Of a stretch of 64,000 bases of DNA, positions 1 to 13,600 are shown piece after piece. The position numbers were made by a program, and so were the translations under genes. The notes beneath the pieces were generated by a model. That model saw only the letters and a program-made list of their open reading frames with translations. It searched no databases and was not told the origin of the DNA. The first letter of the stretch is position 1. The number at the start of each line of letters is the position of its first letter. Source of the DNA: Alitta virens (lineage: Eukaryota; Annelida; Polychaeta; Phyllodocida; Nereididae); the NCBI GenBank assembly GCA_932294295.1, contig OW028580.1, forward strand, positions 31,628,136 to 31,692,135, given 5' to 3'.

Positions 1-1621
1 CCCAGTTATCATGGTGTGCCAAGGAGGCACTTTGAGCATTGTTGAGATCAGGAATTTGCTCTGAAGAGTGCTAGACGGTGGCTGCAGCTGGAACAGAATG
101 GCTAAGGGAGCTCTTAAATTTGTGTGTCGTTTTCATGGTGCATCTACTACCAGAAGTGTTTGACACCCTACATTTTATTCATGCCTCAGCCGTTTGCATA
201 TAATTATGACCTCAGTTTCAGAATGACGGTAAGTTTTTTACGTCACGCCAATGCCAAATGTTGGTAAGTTTTTTACGTCACGGTCGAGATGAGTCCACTA
301 ATTATCTGACCATTTGAACATTATGTGGTCACTGCGTGCTGTAACAGTGTACCATACACAAGATACTATCATGTCAACTGGACTAGTAAAGACACTTTAC
401 GAATCTAAATGCTTACTTTTTAGCAGACGTGAGTTCTGTCCGCACTGCGTCATCAAAAGGTCATTGAACCGCAATGCAGATGCCAATTAATTGTATGCGT
501 AATTTTATTAAACAAAATACTTATAATATGAACGTATAGTATTAGCAACAAAAATAAAAACTGTCAAAAATTTCACTGTAAAATTATTGGAATTTTGCTT
601 TGTATACGTAGACGCATATTGGAGTTTGCCTGGAGGCATGCGCAGCAAGGAACGAGGGAAGAAGTAAGAACGTTTAAATTTTTCGCAAGTAACTTCAGTT
701 TATTCCCTACAGTTTGGAATTTGAGTTCACGTCCTGCTGATGGGTAATTTACATTGTGGGGAATAGTTTGACATTTTGTCCTGTGATTGTCAGTCGAAAG
801 TTCTGGTGTTTTGGACCTTTCTCGCAGCTGGCGCGTTAAGCATGTTCTTCGAGCAGAGTACGTTTGCCATTCACCAGTTGCGGAGTTTTGCACATGTGGA
901 CCAGATTATCATGCTATTGCTCATTCTTGGCCTAGCAACTGGGTTATGTGTGAAAATTGTGACGTTCTCATACTCTACGGCATGTCAATAACTGAAATAG
1001 GGATGCTGGGCCTCCTGGCTTGGCCTTTGCAGTGAAATTAGGTCAAGCTTACTGCCTTAAGAAGCTCAAGCTTCGCCTTAGAAAGTTAGGTGCTATGCAG
1101 TTTGAATTTAGCTGAGTTGGGGTTTCCTTTGAATTTTATAATATCTTTTATGACTACACATATTACTAAGAAAGCTTACCTGAAATCACATCTGTGCCTT
1201 GACCACTTCCACACTATGACCAATAATTTTCTTATTTATGTAATGACTTGTAATGAATGAAAGTGGTTAAGGCACAGGATCAAAAATTAATTTAACGGCC
1301 GTTGAGACAATCAGACATGGCGATACATCAAAAGAATCACCTGCTGACACAGCGCGAAAGCATTGCAACTACTTTTTTTTCGACCAGCAAGTTTTCTTAG
1401 TGCATATGACATGACCAGGTATATTTCGTACATTTGTGTAAGTTACTATAGACACTGTTGAAACTTGGATTATGACATTTATGTATGTATCATATCCTTG
1501 AGAAGTACAACCTCAACATATGCATTATGATGCAAGAGATACATTAATATCAAAATCACCAACATGCCTGCACTTTGTAAATTGTATAAATAATGGATAT
1601 TATATATATAGATTTTAACAG
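1..1621. other. Upstream intron or flank, no exon recognised
   Basis: AT-rich sequence. The short open frames at 776-1035 have no B-box or RING Cys/His spacing. A 20-base phrase (GGTAAGTTTTTTACGTCACG-like) occurs twice at 229-246 and 263-280. The stretch is probably intron of the TRIM-NHL gene, whose missing N-terminal exons must lie before or, less likely, within it. Confidence 0.5.
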
Positions 1622-4600
1622 GAATCACAGGATACCTTGCCAGTTGCTGCTTGGAATGTAAGGATGGATAAGGAAGTGGAAACAGGTTGGATGGATGAAG
1701 CGCTTCGTAAGCGACTGACTGAGTTACTGCCAGAAATGGAGGGTCAGGCCAGTCTGGTCAGTGCATCACTATCTCGCAACCAGGGCCTGCGAAGTCTGCT
1801 ACTGTTGCACAGAGATAACTCCAAGAAGGAGATCAAGGATTATTGTCATCAGGTATGTATGGGTGCTCTGCTTGAATGTAGTGGGGTTGAATGCGCTCAT
1901 CATGAAATCCTTTTTCTGCCAGTAATTTGACATAATATATATATTCAATCAAGTATCATTTATGTTAGACTGAGGTGAGATAAACCTGTGATCATTGTTT
2001 GTCACAATGTTGCCTATGCATTGATGTGCACAAAGTTGCTATAATTATAATAATCAGCCCTCAACATAGATTTCTTTAAATTACTGGTCCTATGTACCAG
2101 TTAATTAAGTATGTTACTGGCCCAGGTCCACACTATACTGGCCCCCAGCCCCCAAAAGCATAATTAAATAAAATCGGGTGGAACCAGAATCCGCCAAAAC
2201 ATTTGATAATGCAATGAATCCTGTACGGACTCGAGGTGATTAAAATTTTTAAAACCTAATTCTTATGCTTCTAAAGCCAAATCATAACATTAATGCTAAA
2301 TACATTTGAAATTAGTGCTCCATAACGGTAGGATATTTATTGAGTAAACAGGTACGCTGCTTTCGATATGATGAAATACACACAATTAGGAATTTGCCTG
2401 CATGATGACAGGTGTTAATCAGAAGTGTGAATTGAACTACACCCCAGCAAGTGTCAATAGTTTATTGCAATTCAACATATCAAAGTAGTAGGGCTTATCG
2501 ATTAATCGAAAATCTGAAAAATTTGATTCTCGAATATTGATTTGTAGCCTCGATAACTTCTCTCGCTATAATATCGCCCATTTTGCGCAAAAATCTGCCA
2601 GGTGGCCATGGTTGTCATGTGTTGCCACCTTGATTGAACTGCAAGTACTAATGATTCATTTAAAAATTGATAGATTTTGGTATAAAAAAAAGACCTATTT
2701 CATTGACATAGCACAGCATTATCACTAAGTGTGGGTTATACGGGTCCATATCGTTTGTTTCAAATGATTCGGTACATATCTATTGATTGGACAATCAATA
2801 CACGATATGTCGATTGATACGAAAACTTGAAAAGAAAGACGAAATTAAGCTGACGAACGGTAGTGCATGCAAAATTCACCAGGTGGCACAATTACTTCCA
2901 ACAGCTGCCACTAGGGTATAGTGGCGGTACCATAATATCACCCATGAAAACACTTAATTTTCGACGGGATACGAGTTTTGTGCATGGAAATGGACGGATT
3001 TAAGAAGTCGAACGATTATCGGTTGACATAATAAAGTGATCCATGTAATAATATCGATTGAAATAACCGGTTTATTCTATATATCGTGAACCGGTACAGA
3101 CCCTTAGTGGGTTACATCAAATAATCGATTATTGATCGATAATCAGTTGCCAGGAGCCCCGATTAATCGATTACAAGAAATTTAACCGATTCTTAGCTCA
3201 ACTTGAAAGTAGAACAGAAAGCATTTTAGGCCTGTTAGATAAAAGTTATCCTAATTGAACTTCCTATTATTACTCCATTACCCCAGGTTACCATTAATAT
3301 ATGAATTATATGATTCATCTTTAATGTCCACTTTTTTGGCATTATTACAAGGATTTGGCTTGTAGAAAAAGACTGAGAACTGACTTACATTTATTTTGAC
3401 CTATTATTATAGAGAATACCTGTAAGTTCTGGAATATATAAAACAAAACTAATCTAAGAGATTGTGCAATGTGCATATGGTACATTTTCTTGAAGACCTT
3501 ACCAGAAATTATTATTAATTAGGATTTATGAATAATTTAACATAAGAAGTGATTTTCTAATAAGAAAATAGATGAAATGTAAACTAATATGGCTTCACAA
3601 GCATGATTGCCACCTTAATTTGTACCCCAAGCCATTTTATTATATTTCTTTATTTCAACTGAATATCGATGATGCTTATCGAATATCGATTGACTGTATA
3701 GACGATACGTATCGTATCAAATCAAACAATATGGAGCACTATTCAAAATATTCCAATACCACAATGACATGTCACATGATGTGTCTAAAAATAAAATTAT
3801 GAATCACGTCTTTAAAATACTTGGTGTGGACCCGCAGAATTATGAGCTCGCTGATCTGTATTACTCATTTTGATTTTCAGACAGAGTAGATAATAACTGA
3901 TTCCATATATATAACTTTCTCAGAAAAATAACAAAAATCAACGAAATGATAAAGTGTCAAATATACATTAAAATGCACTAAGAATACTGCTGCTAGGATG
4001 CACTTTGCTTCAGCCAATCGCAGTCAAGGGCGGAAACTTTTTCAGCCAATAGAATTGCAGTATTCTGTTTTAGCCACCGGGTGGAAATATTGAGAACCTT
4101 CCTTGAAAATCCACTATTCGTTCATGTCCGTGGATACTCGTTGGCCTCTGGTAGTTCCCATGACGCCTGTGCGGTGACGTGTTTCCAACTCGGCTGAGCG
4201 CACTCAGAATCTGACAGTAGAACGCTCAAGACATATATCAACCAGTACCAAAAACTCTTATGTTAATTTACTGCATTAGTGTCAGGAGTTTACGGGTCCA
4301 GGTTACATTATTCTGGATGTTGGACACTTTGACAGCGTTTTGGACAGTTGTCATAGCTCTCTTTTCAAGGGAGCTGTGATTTTTTTCGGCGCTGCTAGTG
4401 TGTTTTCTAGCGTCGCCATACTCTACCCACACAGTTTGTGACTGCATCACCACGCGGTGCATGGTAGGACATACCTTTTTCTTGGTTGTCATATCGATTT
4501 TGGTCTGGTTTTGTATTACGTGGCCTGGCTGTTTGTGCTTTGTGCATTGACAGCTGTTCTGGGTGTTGTGTACTATTAATTTCATAGTTGTGTTTTTGGG

Positions 4601-7600
4601 CTGTCATTTCCATATTTGTGCACGTGAACTCAGGCTGACACGTGCGTCTCATGCTTGGGGTGTGTCACTCAGTGTTATTGTTTTGTTACCCTAGTTTTTC
4701 GGTTTAGCAATTTATGCTTGTGGCATTTTGTGTTTTCTTGACCCTCCCCCATTTTTTTTCGTTTGAGTAGGTTCAGTGGTGGTAATTTGTAAATTTTGCA
4801 GTGCACTTGCTAGGGCAGTTAGTCAGTTTTTGACTTGTCTGATTCTGTGTGCATGTGAGCTCAGGCAGCCACGTGTGGTTTACGCTTGGGAAGTGTCACA
4901 CTAGATGTGTAAATTTAATTTAATTTATTGCCAAAGTGCTGACTGGTAATTTTATATAAGCTTTTTGTTTTGGGCGTTTCTTTTCAAATTTTTATTTGTC
5001 TGTGACAGATTTTGTCATATTTTTATGTACTGTTTAGTGACCTGCTTAGCAGTGTTCTGCTTGGCAGTGTCCTGCAGTTTCTGTCGTCTTGTCAGTCCAT
5101 CAGCGGTTCTTGCCAATTGTTTTCCTGTCCTGACTTAATTATTGGCAACTTATTTGACAAAAGTTTGTCTTTTTTCAGTTCTGTCTGTTGTCACTCTGTC
5201 ATAGTCTGTATTGTCAGTCCTGTCTATTGTCCTTTTGCTATAATTGGTATTATCTATTTTTGTCTATTTAATAACTCTGTCTTGATTTGCCAGGCTGCAT
5301 GCTAAATTTTATTGCTGCTTTTATTGCCAGTAGGTCATTGACTGTTCTCTTTCTTTTATTTTCACTCTAGATTTTCTGCTTGTTTGTGTAACATTAATTA
5401 GTGAACTTGTTCTTGGTTTGTAGTACTCAGTCTGGTTGTATTTCAGTTTTACCTGGCTGCTTCGATTTTTAATTGTCGCTGGCCAGTACGATTGTCTTAC
5501 AAGCTGTTTGTAGTGTTACAAAAATAAATGTGAGTGTTTCTGATTAGATTTTTGTCAGTTGCCGGGCCTGACTTCTCTTTTTTGGTTGGGGTGGGCCTCG
5601 TAGTATATTGGTTTTGAATATTTTGCTCCGCTTGTATACTTAAGATCTTGAGTTGCAGAAACCAGAAACCTTGGTTAACATTTTCGGGCTGCGCTAGTTA
5701 ACAACGCGTATATATAACCTGTGTTAGGTTTATTTTATTTCCTACCGTTTAAACAATCTATTTAATAAGTGTTTACTTAAACCCTAGTGTTGTCTTGTTT
5801 CTTTGTCAAGGAACTGAGTTGACCCGTGTTGCCCTTGCGGGTGTCACTGTTCATTGACTTGGTGTTGTACCTTTATCAGTTTTGTCAGGAAACGTGGTTG
5901 ACCCGTGCTAGTTCTTGCAGGCTGTGAGCCGAGCTTGCAGTGCTATCCGGAGTCACTCTTTCTTGACATTGGTTTTTAAGGCGTGGTTTCGGCCACGGGC
6001 GCCCATATTTCCGCTGCGAGACACAATTGGTGCTGCATAACTTATCTTAGCATTCCACGGTGTATGAGTGTTATAGTATTCGGTTAGGGTCTCGTTATGT
6101 GGTCTAGCCCCCGTAACGCCGGCCAACCGCGTGAACGCAACCATGAGTGCCATGGATCTTCATGTTGCTACGGTAGAGCAACTACAACTTCTGCCACAGG
6201 TTGGCACAGCTCGGACAAAACAAATTATCGATGCCCGTGAAGAAGGTCCACTGACCGTGGAAAGGTTGAGTGAAGTCACGAATTTCAGCCAGGATCATTG
6301 GGGTTGCCTGTTGATGGACGGAAAGATCACCCTAGGTGTCACGGCGGCCCCTAAGACATCGAAGCTTGCTTCAGATTAGTCAGTTTTACCCGATACTAGT
6401 CCGCAGGATAGCGCTGTTGCGGTTGTGTCAACGTAAACAGCAGCTGGTCCAAAGTTGACAGCCCATGCTGATTCTGCAGCTAACTGGATGGATGGTACTG
6501 ATGAGCGAACACCGAGGACTGATGTGAGCCGTAGTGTCTCCCAGACAACCGAGTCTTGAACACCAGTGAAACAGAAGTCGGAACCATCCAACCCTGTGCC
6601 CAGTGGGCCTGGTGAGACAAAAGTCCCGCCAGAGCCCCTGGGGCTGGAACGAAGTTCCGTGAAACCTGGTGTCTATGACGAGACCATGGATCCAACGAGG
6701 CAGAAGCACAAGCCTGGTCATCATGTCCGCAGCCAACACAGTAGTCGCAGTAGTCATCGCAGTTCACTTGCCGAGACTAGTCACCATATGAGCGAAGGGC
6801 TCACCAGTAACGTCGAACGGCCTACCCAGTGGTGCCTTGGCCCGACAGGCCTTAAAGAGGTGCCACGACACAGAAATGTATGTCATGCACCAAGAGAGCA
6901 GCACGGTCAGCCAATTGAAGATGATCCAGGAACAGATGCTGCAGGAGGCGGCGGGAAATAAAGTTCAATTCGATCAGCTGAACCGAATGGTGGAACAACT
7001 TGTTTCATTGACAAAAAGAAAAAGTGTGAATGGCTCACCAAGTTCCACCCGATCATTTTTTATGGCAACTTAAACATTCACCAGCTGCGACACCAGAGAG
7101 GGCAAGGACTACCGAGATGGAAAGACATCTGGAAGAATGCTCCGAATGTTTACATCAGGAGACCGCCGTCCGTACAGCCAATAGTCTTCACTTGAAGTCG
7201 CCCATACACCGGTGTCCAGAACAAGTTCCATCGCGCCGAGACCCGATGGTGATCACGACCAGCCAAATTGATGGTCGTAAACAGCGACAACCGGGATGGC
7301 TCCGTGATTATATTCAGGGGCATGGAGTAATCTTGTATCACCCTCCTGAGTAATCTGACGCTTAACAGGCGTTGACTGGACTCTTAATCTCTTTCCAGAT
7401 TGTCCGAAGTTTTGAGGTTTTGATTGTCTTCAACCGAGTTTTGAACTGGTCACCCAGAAGGAGCACCGCCGGTGCACCCCGGAGGATTTGGCGGAAGCTG
7501 GGCTTTCTTTGACTTTTTCGGGCCCCGGGTGGAGGAGGAAGAGCCCGACCTTGTCGTCATAGACGTCGCCGATGCGTTGATGATGGTCCAGGTCTGCGGT

Positions 7601-10600
7601 GGTCAGGCGAGGAGGTAGGAACTACATATCCTGTGGGATATGCTCGGGGTAATCCCCTGGCTGGGTTTTCTTCTCTGCCCGGCCACGCAGAGACTGGCTT
7701 AAGCGCATCAGGTGACGACGAGCTCATGGAGGAGCTCTTGCCGGCACTCCTGCCGGAACTCGACGAGGGTGATGAAGTGGCTGGTGTAGATGTGGAAACC
7801 AGACCCATGTCTCTGAGACTACGGTCGATGACGAGTCAGAAAGCAACTCTGACACCATCGTCCCCGACGGTGTGACTGGTCGCACTATCTGATGTCCACC
7901 GGCGTATGTTCAGGGTGGATCACAAGAAACGCCCGAAGCCATCTTCCGACGCAAGCGGCGTAATTATATGCACTTGAGCGGAGGAAGAGGCTTCGCCAGC
8001 ATCTGCACGCAGGTACTGCCAAGGTGTCTCGACAGGAGGATGTTGTGTCCCCCCCTTCCTGAATTTGCTGACCCATAGCCACAGCTCGGTTGTTCTGGCA
8101 TCAGATGATGATGAGGAGGATGACGGTGAGTCCAATATGATTGACGAATCTGTGTTGACCCCTGCGCCTGGTATCTTTCGGAGAGACCACAATTTATGTT
8201 GTGTCCTCTGTTGATGACTCGCCGGGAGCCGGGAGCCGGGATCCTGACGGATGACCCTGATATGGCTAATAATGACGTAGATATAGTTGAGCCTGAAGCA
8301 TATCCCTACTGCCCCGTGCCACAGCCGCATCGGCAATAAGAAACTTCGCTACATTGAGTCCCGCCATTTACCCTGGTGGCTGGCTCAAAAACGAGCGTGT
8401 TGGCTGTTTTCTCGGTAAAACCACCGAGCACGGTGCCCTGTTTGCTGCATCTGAATGTTCTGCCATGCATCGTGTCATTTGCAACTGGCTACGATCAGGG
8501 CCATTGGCCATCTTAATGAACGGTTTCTTGAGGAAAAGCCACCTCGTCCTCGGCATGGCCAGTGTGTTGTGGATGCCCACATCCACCTTGACCGCTTGGG
8601 CTGCCAGTTTGGCCAGCATTTGGGGTCCATTGACGATTGTAGCGTCAGGTATTAGTACCTGATCTGCAATTAAGTCTTCCCCAAATATTGGTCAATGTGG
8701 GACGAGGTGAGTTAGAAGGCACGTTCGGAATCCATCTCAACGTGTGTAGTGCCACGGAGGCCGTGGTAAAGTTCCAAGTAGGAATTGACACGGCCCGTTA
8801 TCTGACTCCCCAACAGAATGAACTACAACGAATTGGATTTGAAGAGCAGCTCGGTCTGCGCCCAGGAATGTTGCCTATTTTCATACAATTCCGTGGTCCT
8901 GGGGCCCTCGATAAGTGCCTTGAAATAATGACCGTGGTAGTTCAAGTCCACTGTTTCCTGGGCACACACTCAGATGTGGCCCGGTGGTGTGAGGCTTTTC
9001 CAAATTGCATGTTTAGTTTTGGGCACAGATCCTTGGCGCTGGTGGTGGCTGCTGCTGAGGAACATGGATGGGCAGAGTTCTATGTTTGGAACAGATACTA
9101 ATCGAGTCTGATGCCCGGTATCTGACTTGTTCATCCCAGGTGACCGACCAAACTAGTGTGGCCTGAGTCCCTCCGGATGGATATTTTCCTAGTCGGCCAG
9201 TGGCTCGGACAGCTAAAAGGCCTATGCCCCTCCATTGTCCTCGAAGCAGCTCGATTGAATGCTCGATTGAATGCTCATAAAGCATTCTCGTTACCAGGCT
9301 TTTGAGTCTTAATGTTTCTGGTTCCTTGCAAGGACCACAATAACTTAATGTTGTTGCTGATATCCGTCGCTGTCTCCCTGCAAGCCTGGGGATGCTCCCT
9401 TAGGCCTCTCGGATCACGAGATGGCCAAGTTGGTGGCTCCCCTTTACTTGCATATCCTCCTCGAATACTGACCTATTGTGACCTACATGTCAAATAGGAA
9501 TTGTTTAGCCAGAATGGTCAAGAACTGAGCTATCTGGTGTGTAGACAAACAAATGCAATGCAATAAGTGCAGCGTCAAAAACGGTGGGAAATCATCAGAA
9601 CTGGTCACAGATACTGGGCAGGGAGAAATATCTCCACCAACAAAACCAGTTTTATTTGTATGTTTGATATAACAGATCAGTAAATTTTTTTAAGACTTGT
9701 CCTTCAGCAAAGCTAGTATTCCACTGAATATTTTAATAAATGAAGATTAATAGTGATATAGCAGTGCATAGTCAGCATTTGACTTTTTGAAAGAAATCAT
9801 GGAACTGTTCTGCATAATGGCATTTTTTCAGCAATGCAGTAAAAACTTAATCATCTTTTAGTTGCAGAAACTGATTGCAGATTGCCAGAAAAGTCTGATA
9901 GAGGAAGTTGCTTATTGGACACAGCAGAAGGAAAAGCGTTTGTTAGAAGAAAGGGAATATCTTAATTGCATAAAAGAGAGAATTATTCATTGTCGTGAGA
10001 GTGCTGGGGTCCTCCTTAAGGTAAGGCATGGGTTGCTGCTGAAATTCACCAGAAGATCTCTGATATACTGGACATTGTGTTAACCATCTGGAGTTTTTTT
10101 TTCTCAGGTGGGCCATGAACAGCTTTTGACGAAGAAAGGAAAGGAGGTGATCAAAGACATTTCATCTTTGTTAAAAACAAACATTTGTGAAGCGCCTATG
10201 GACATCAAGTACCTCAGTTTTCATCCTGTCATGTCATTTGCCAATTTTAAGGATGCAGAATATTTGGGTTATATTAAGGTCTGTATGCTTTGTTTCTATG
10301 TTTGGGACAGTGTAGTAATATGTTAGATGGGGTTGTCAGATAAAAAGGTTAAATTGGCGGTCCCTTGTACTCGGTGTCTATGCTGAGTATGTTGAGGCAA
10401 GTAAAAGATCCCACCCATGGGGTAAATGTGTAACATGGGTGGACTTCTCTCTCTCACCTCATCAATCAACCGTCGATAGCGGCAATAACTTGCCTTAGAG
10501 GGCTGCACTTTCCATATCTATCTATCTATCTATCAACACTCATCTATCTATGTGTGAGTTGGGTGTGATATGCTTGTGTGCTAAATGGTTGTGATGGTTG

Positions 10601-13600
10601 ACTACTTTTCTTGGAAACTTCTATGAGCCCAGTGCCATTACCAGGTGGTAAGGACATGATCTTTACTATAGAAATCGTTTTAGCTTTCATTGCAAGTCTC
10701 AAATCATATTCATTAATATATTTGTAGAGTACTGCCATAGAACTGCCAGATGTGAACGTGACCTCTCTTTGTAACGAAGCTTTTGTTGGAGCAACCGAAT
10801 CACTGATTCTGCGTGTGGCTAACAAGGCGGTTCCAGAAGGGGCTAACGTCATTCAGATGGAAGTCACGGATCCTAAAGGTGGTTCTCTGGAGTGGGAGGT
10901 GGAAGACAATGAAGATGGTTCCTACTGTATCACTTACACCCCTCAAGTTGTAGGTCTTCATCTTCTCACTGTTAAGGTATGCCACCATTTTTATATTAGG
11001 GCCTGCAAAAGAAGCTAAATGTGAGAAAGGCCAGCCAGAATGCCATTGCAATGAATAAACCTGAGCCTGTGCATCTATAGTTTCTTACCAAACAATGTTA
11101 TTATTCCAGATTTATCATTGTCATGTTAAAGGCAGCCCTTTCAGAATAAACGTTGCAGTGAAGTCTGAGGCTGGCTTATGTGAAGATGACAAAACTGACA
11201 AGGTAATTAGTACAAGTTTGTGGCCAATCTTGTGCCACGAACAAGTTGCACAAGTTAAATTTATGGGTCGGGATTACAGTGACTGCTTTAAACTTTAAAG
11301 AGCCATTCTCTTCATGTTAAAGACAAACCGGCCAAGGATCAGTGAAGGGGCCATCAATGCTGTCAACAAGTTGCTTGTCAGAAGGTCGTTGACTAAAAGG
11401 TCAAAGGCTAAAAGTGATCCAGTGACAGGGGGACATCTGAATGAACTTGGTGAACTTCGGCAGAAGCTAGATGCCTTTACTCCCGAGACCTATGAGGTCA
11501 TGCGCAGTGAAGGTCCTTTGTATGCAGACCGTGGGTAATGTCGCTTTTTTCATTGGTATGCGTTACATCGCGAGTCCCCCCATATTTGTGTATTTTCGTG
11601 CTGGGACATATGCTTTAAACAAATACATGTGCTGTTCTCAAATATCTGGAGCGTTGTTACCAAGATACACATGGTTTTTACCCAATGTGTTCCACTTGAA
11701 ATTAAGACTGGTGAAATCATTACCGAGTCCATATGATATATTACTTTGCAACAGGACACATGCCCTGAAAGTTTAAGGTGCTTATATTTGTTGGGTTTAA
11801 AATCAGTTCACAGTATTAAATGGATATTCCTACTATTCAGGGAAAATGTGAATGTGCAAGCAGAAGATGTCTCCGTTGCAAAAACGTGCACAAAAGACCA
11901 AATGAGCTCAAGCAAAACTGAAGGTATAAAATGTATTTGATGTGTCAGTGTATCACTTCAGGAATACAAGACTGTAAATATGTCCTAGTAGTGACCCCAA
12001 TTTCTCTCAATTTTCCTTCAGAGAATGTGCCTAATCAATCGGCCCCGACAGCGCAAAATATCACAGTTCGGCAAGTCACTCAGCATTTCCATGCCATGAG
12101 TGTTCAAGAGAAACAATTGCAACAGAAAAACCCACCAGAGACTGGTAATGTTGAAAGTTTAAAGATGACTTCGAACAGGGCATCATCAGCGAATCAAACA
12201 GGTATGCTGTATTTGTTTTGGCCGGCCTGGTGACTTGAATGAGAAATTCTGTGATGTTTGTAGAGCTGCATTGTGATAGGAAATATTTTGGAACATTTCA
12301 GACGGCAGTGGAGAAGGTAATGCAAGATGGGGTCGATCTGGAGGCTGGTTGGAAAAAGCCAAAAAGAACTCCTCAGAGAGACTTGATGGCAACCAGGTAC
12401 CTGGACCAAAGCTGGTGAACTGCTCTGACACTAATTATAACCGACAAGGTATTGGGGTTGGTAGGAGCGAGGAATCTGTCCCAAGAACCCGAAACTGTCA
12501 GCCAGAACCAGGCGCCAGTCGCAGTGACGTCCATAACTGGAGAGCGAAACTGACTTCTGAGAACAGCGACAGTATTAATCAAAATGACAACCAGAGTTTT
12601 CATGTTGCGATAAATTCTGTCAGCTCAGAAATGACAACAGATAGTTCACAGTGGAGAAGCCAATCTGTTTTGCAGACCAGTTCAGATGGATCCAACACAA
12701 CTTTAAATGGAAAAGGAACTGAAGGAACGGATTCTAGTCAAAGTGAACTGCACGTAAGAATCCCTAAAGATGATGTCATCAAGTCAGAACCCCCGAGCCC
12801 TTTGCATAATTCTCCTGGGATTGATAGCCTGCTGCAACGAGGAGTGTCGAGTCCTGATAACGCTGTTGGTTCATTTGGGCTTCATATGAAAGTGAAAAGT
12901 GAACCAATAATGGAAGTCCATTCAGAAATCAATTTACCGAAAGAAGGCAACTCGAGTGACAAGCCGAGTGACTCAACTGACGGGCAGGAATCGCCTTTTA
13001 AGTGTGGAAGTGGGATCAAGGGTCGAGGGAGACGAAGCAGTTTAACTAAAGAACCAGCAATTCCCGGGGGAAAATCTGCAGCAGTGTCATGTCTAATGAA
13101 TGAGTTTGCAAGGGTACCACTAGCTGACAAAACGCTGACCTTTGATTCAATTGACAATATAACTGGTGTTGAGGGAGCAGCCGCAGTGGAGGAACTTACC
13201 ATGGCAAGAATAATTGATGATCCTAAGAAGATAGCTGGAAAACGGGTTCAGTCACCTGTGAAACGGCCAGAAATAAATAAACAGGAGAATGTGTCTACAC
13301 TTGGTAATGTATCTACAGACTCGAAGAGTAGAGCAGTTGTCAAAGAGGAGGTGAAAGAAAAAATAGAAGATGAAAGGCAGGGCCAAACCCAGCAAACATC
13401 ATTAGTGAAGCACTCAAACAATATTAATTCAATGGCTAGTGAGCAGCACTCGATACCACAGACGCCAAAGCAAATTAATTATGCAGGTCAGGAATGAGTT
13501 TATTTTTCCACGTAACATTCTCATTGTTGCTTTGACCTTTTTGTTGATGTTGCTTTCGTTTTTGCAGGTGTATCTGTGGTTTTCCAAAGGGCTGTCACAG

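Larger units (their letters stand above)
4130..9310 (+). mobile_element. Decayed GC-rich mobile element with HhH and TatD-like remnants
   Basis: From about 5880 to 9430 the base composition jumps well above the AT-rich host. The stretch carries plus-strand coding remnants in several frames: a helix-hairpin-helix ORF, low-complexity charged segments, a QRQPGWLRDY tail near 7288-7317, an acidic segment, and a TatD-family nuclease domain. The preceding 4.2-5.8 kb is T/G-rich, with internal repeats and an AATAAA at 5523, and may be an LTR or leader. I see no matching 3' LTR and no reverse transcriptase, so the class is unproven; a deleted LTR retroelement is my best guess. It sits in a TRIM-NHL intron in the same orientation as the gene. 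Stops and frame changes show it is inactive. Confidence 0.55.
1622..10278 (+). other. Coiled-coil (BBC-like) part of the TRIM-NHL gene
   Basis: Three exons (1622-1852, 9862-10020, 10108-10278) encode about 187 residues rich in Leu, Glu, Lys and Gln with heptad-like spacing. Examples are the LRKRLTELLPEMEGQ stretch and EKRLLEEREYLNCIKER. In TRIM proteins this segment follows the B-box and drives antiparallel dimerisation. No Cys/His B-box pattern remains in the first exon, so the boundary to the B-box lies upstream. The 8 kb intron between the first two exons carries most of the transposon-derived sequence of this gene. Confidence 0.75.

Noticed and set aside
776..1035. Open frames with several Cys and His as a possible B-box or RING exon
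   Set aside because: The Cys/His spacing fits neither domain, and flanking splice sites do not give the phase-0 entry needed at 1622.
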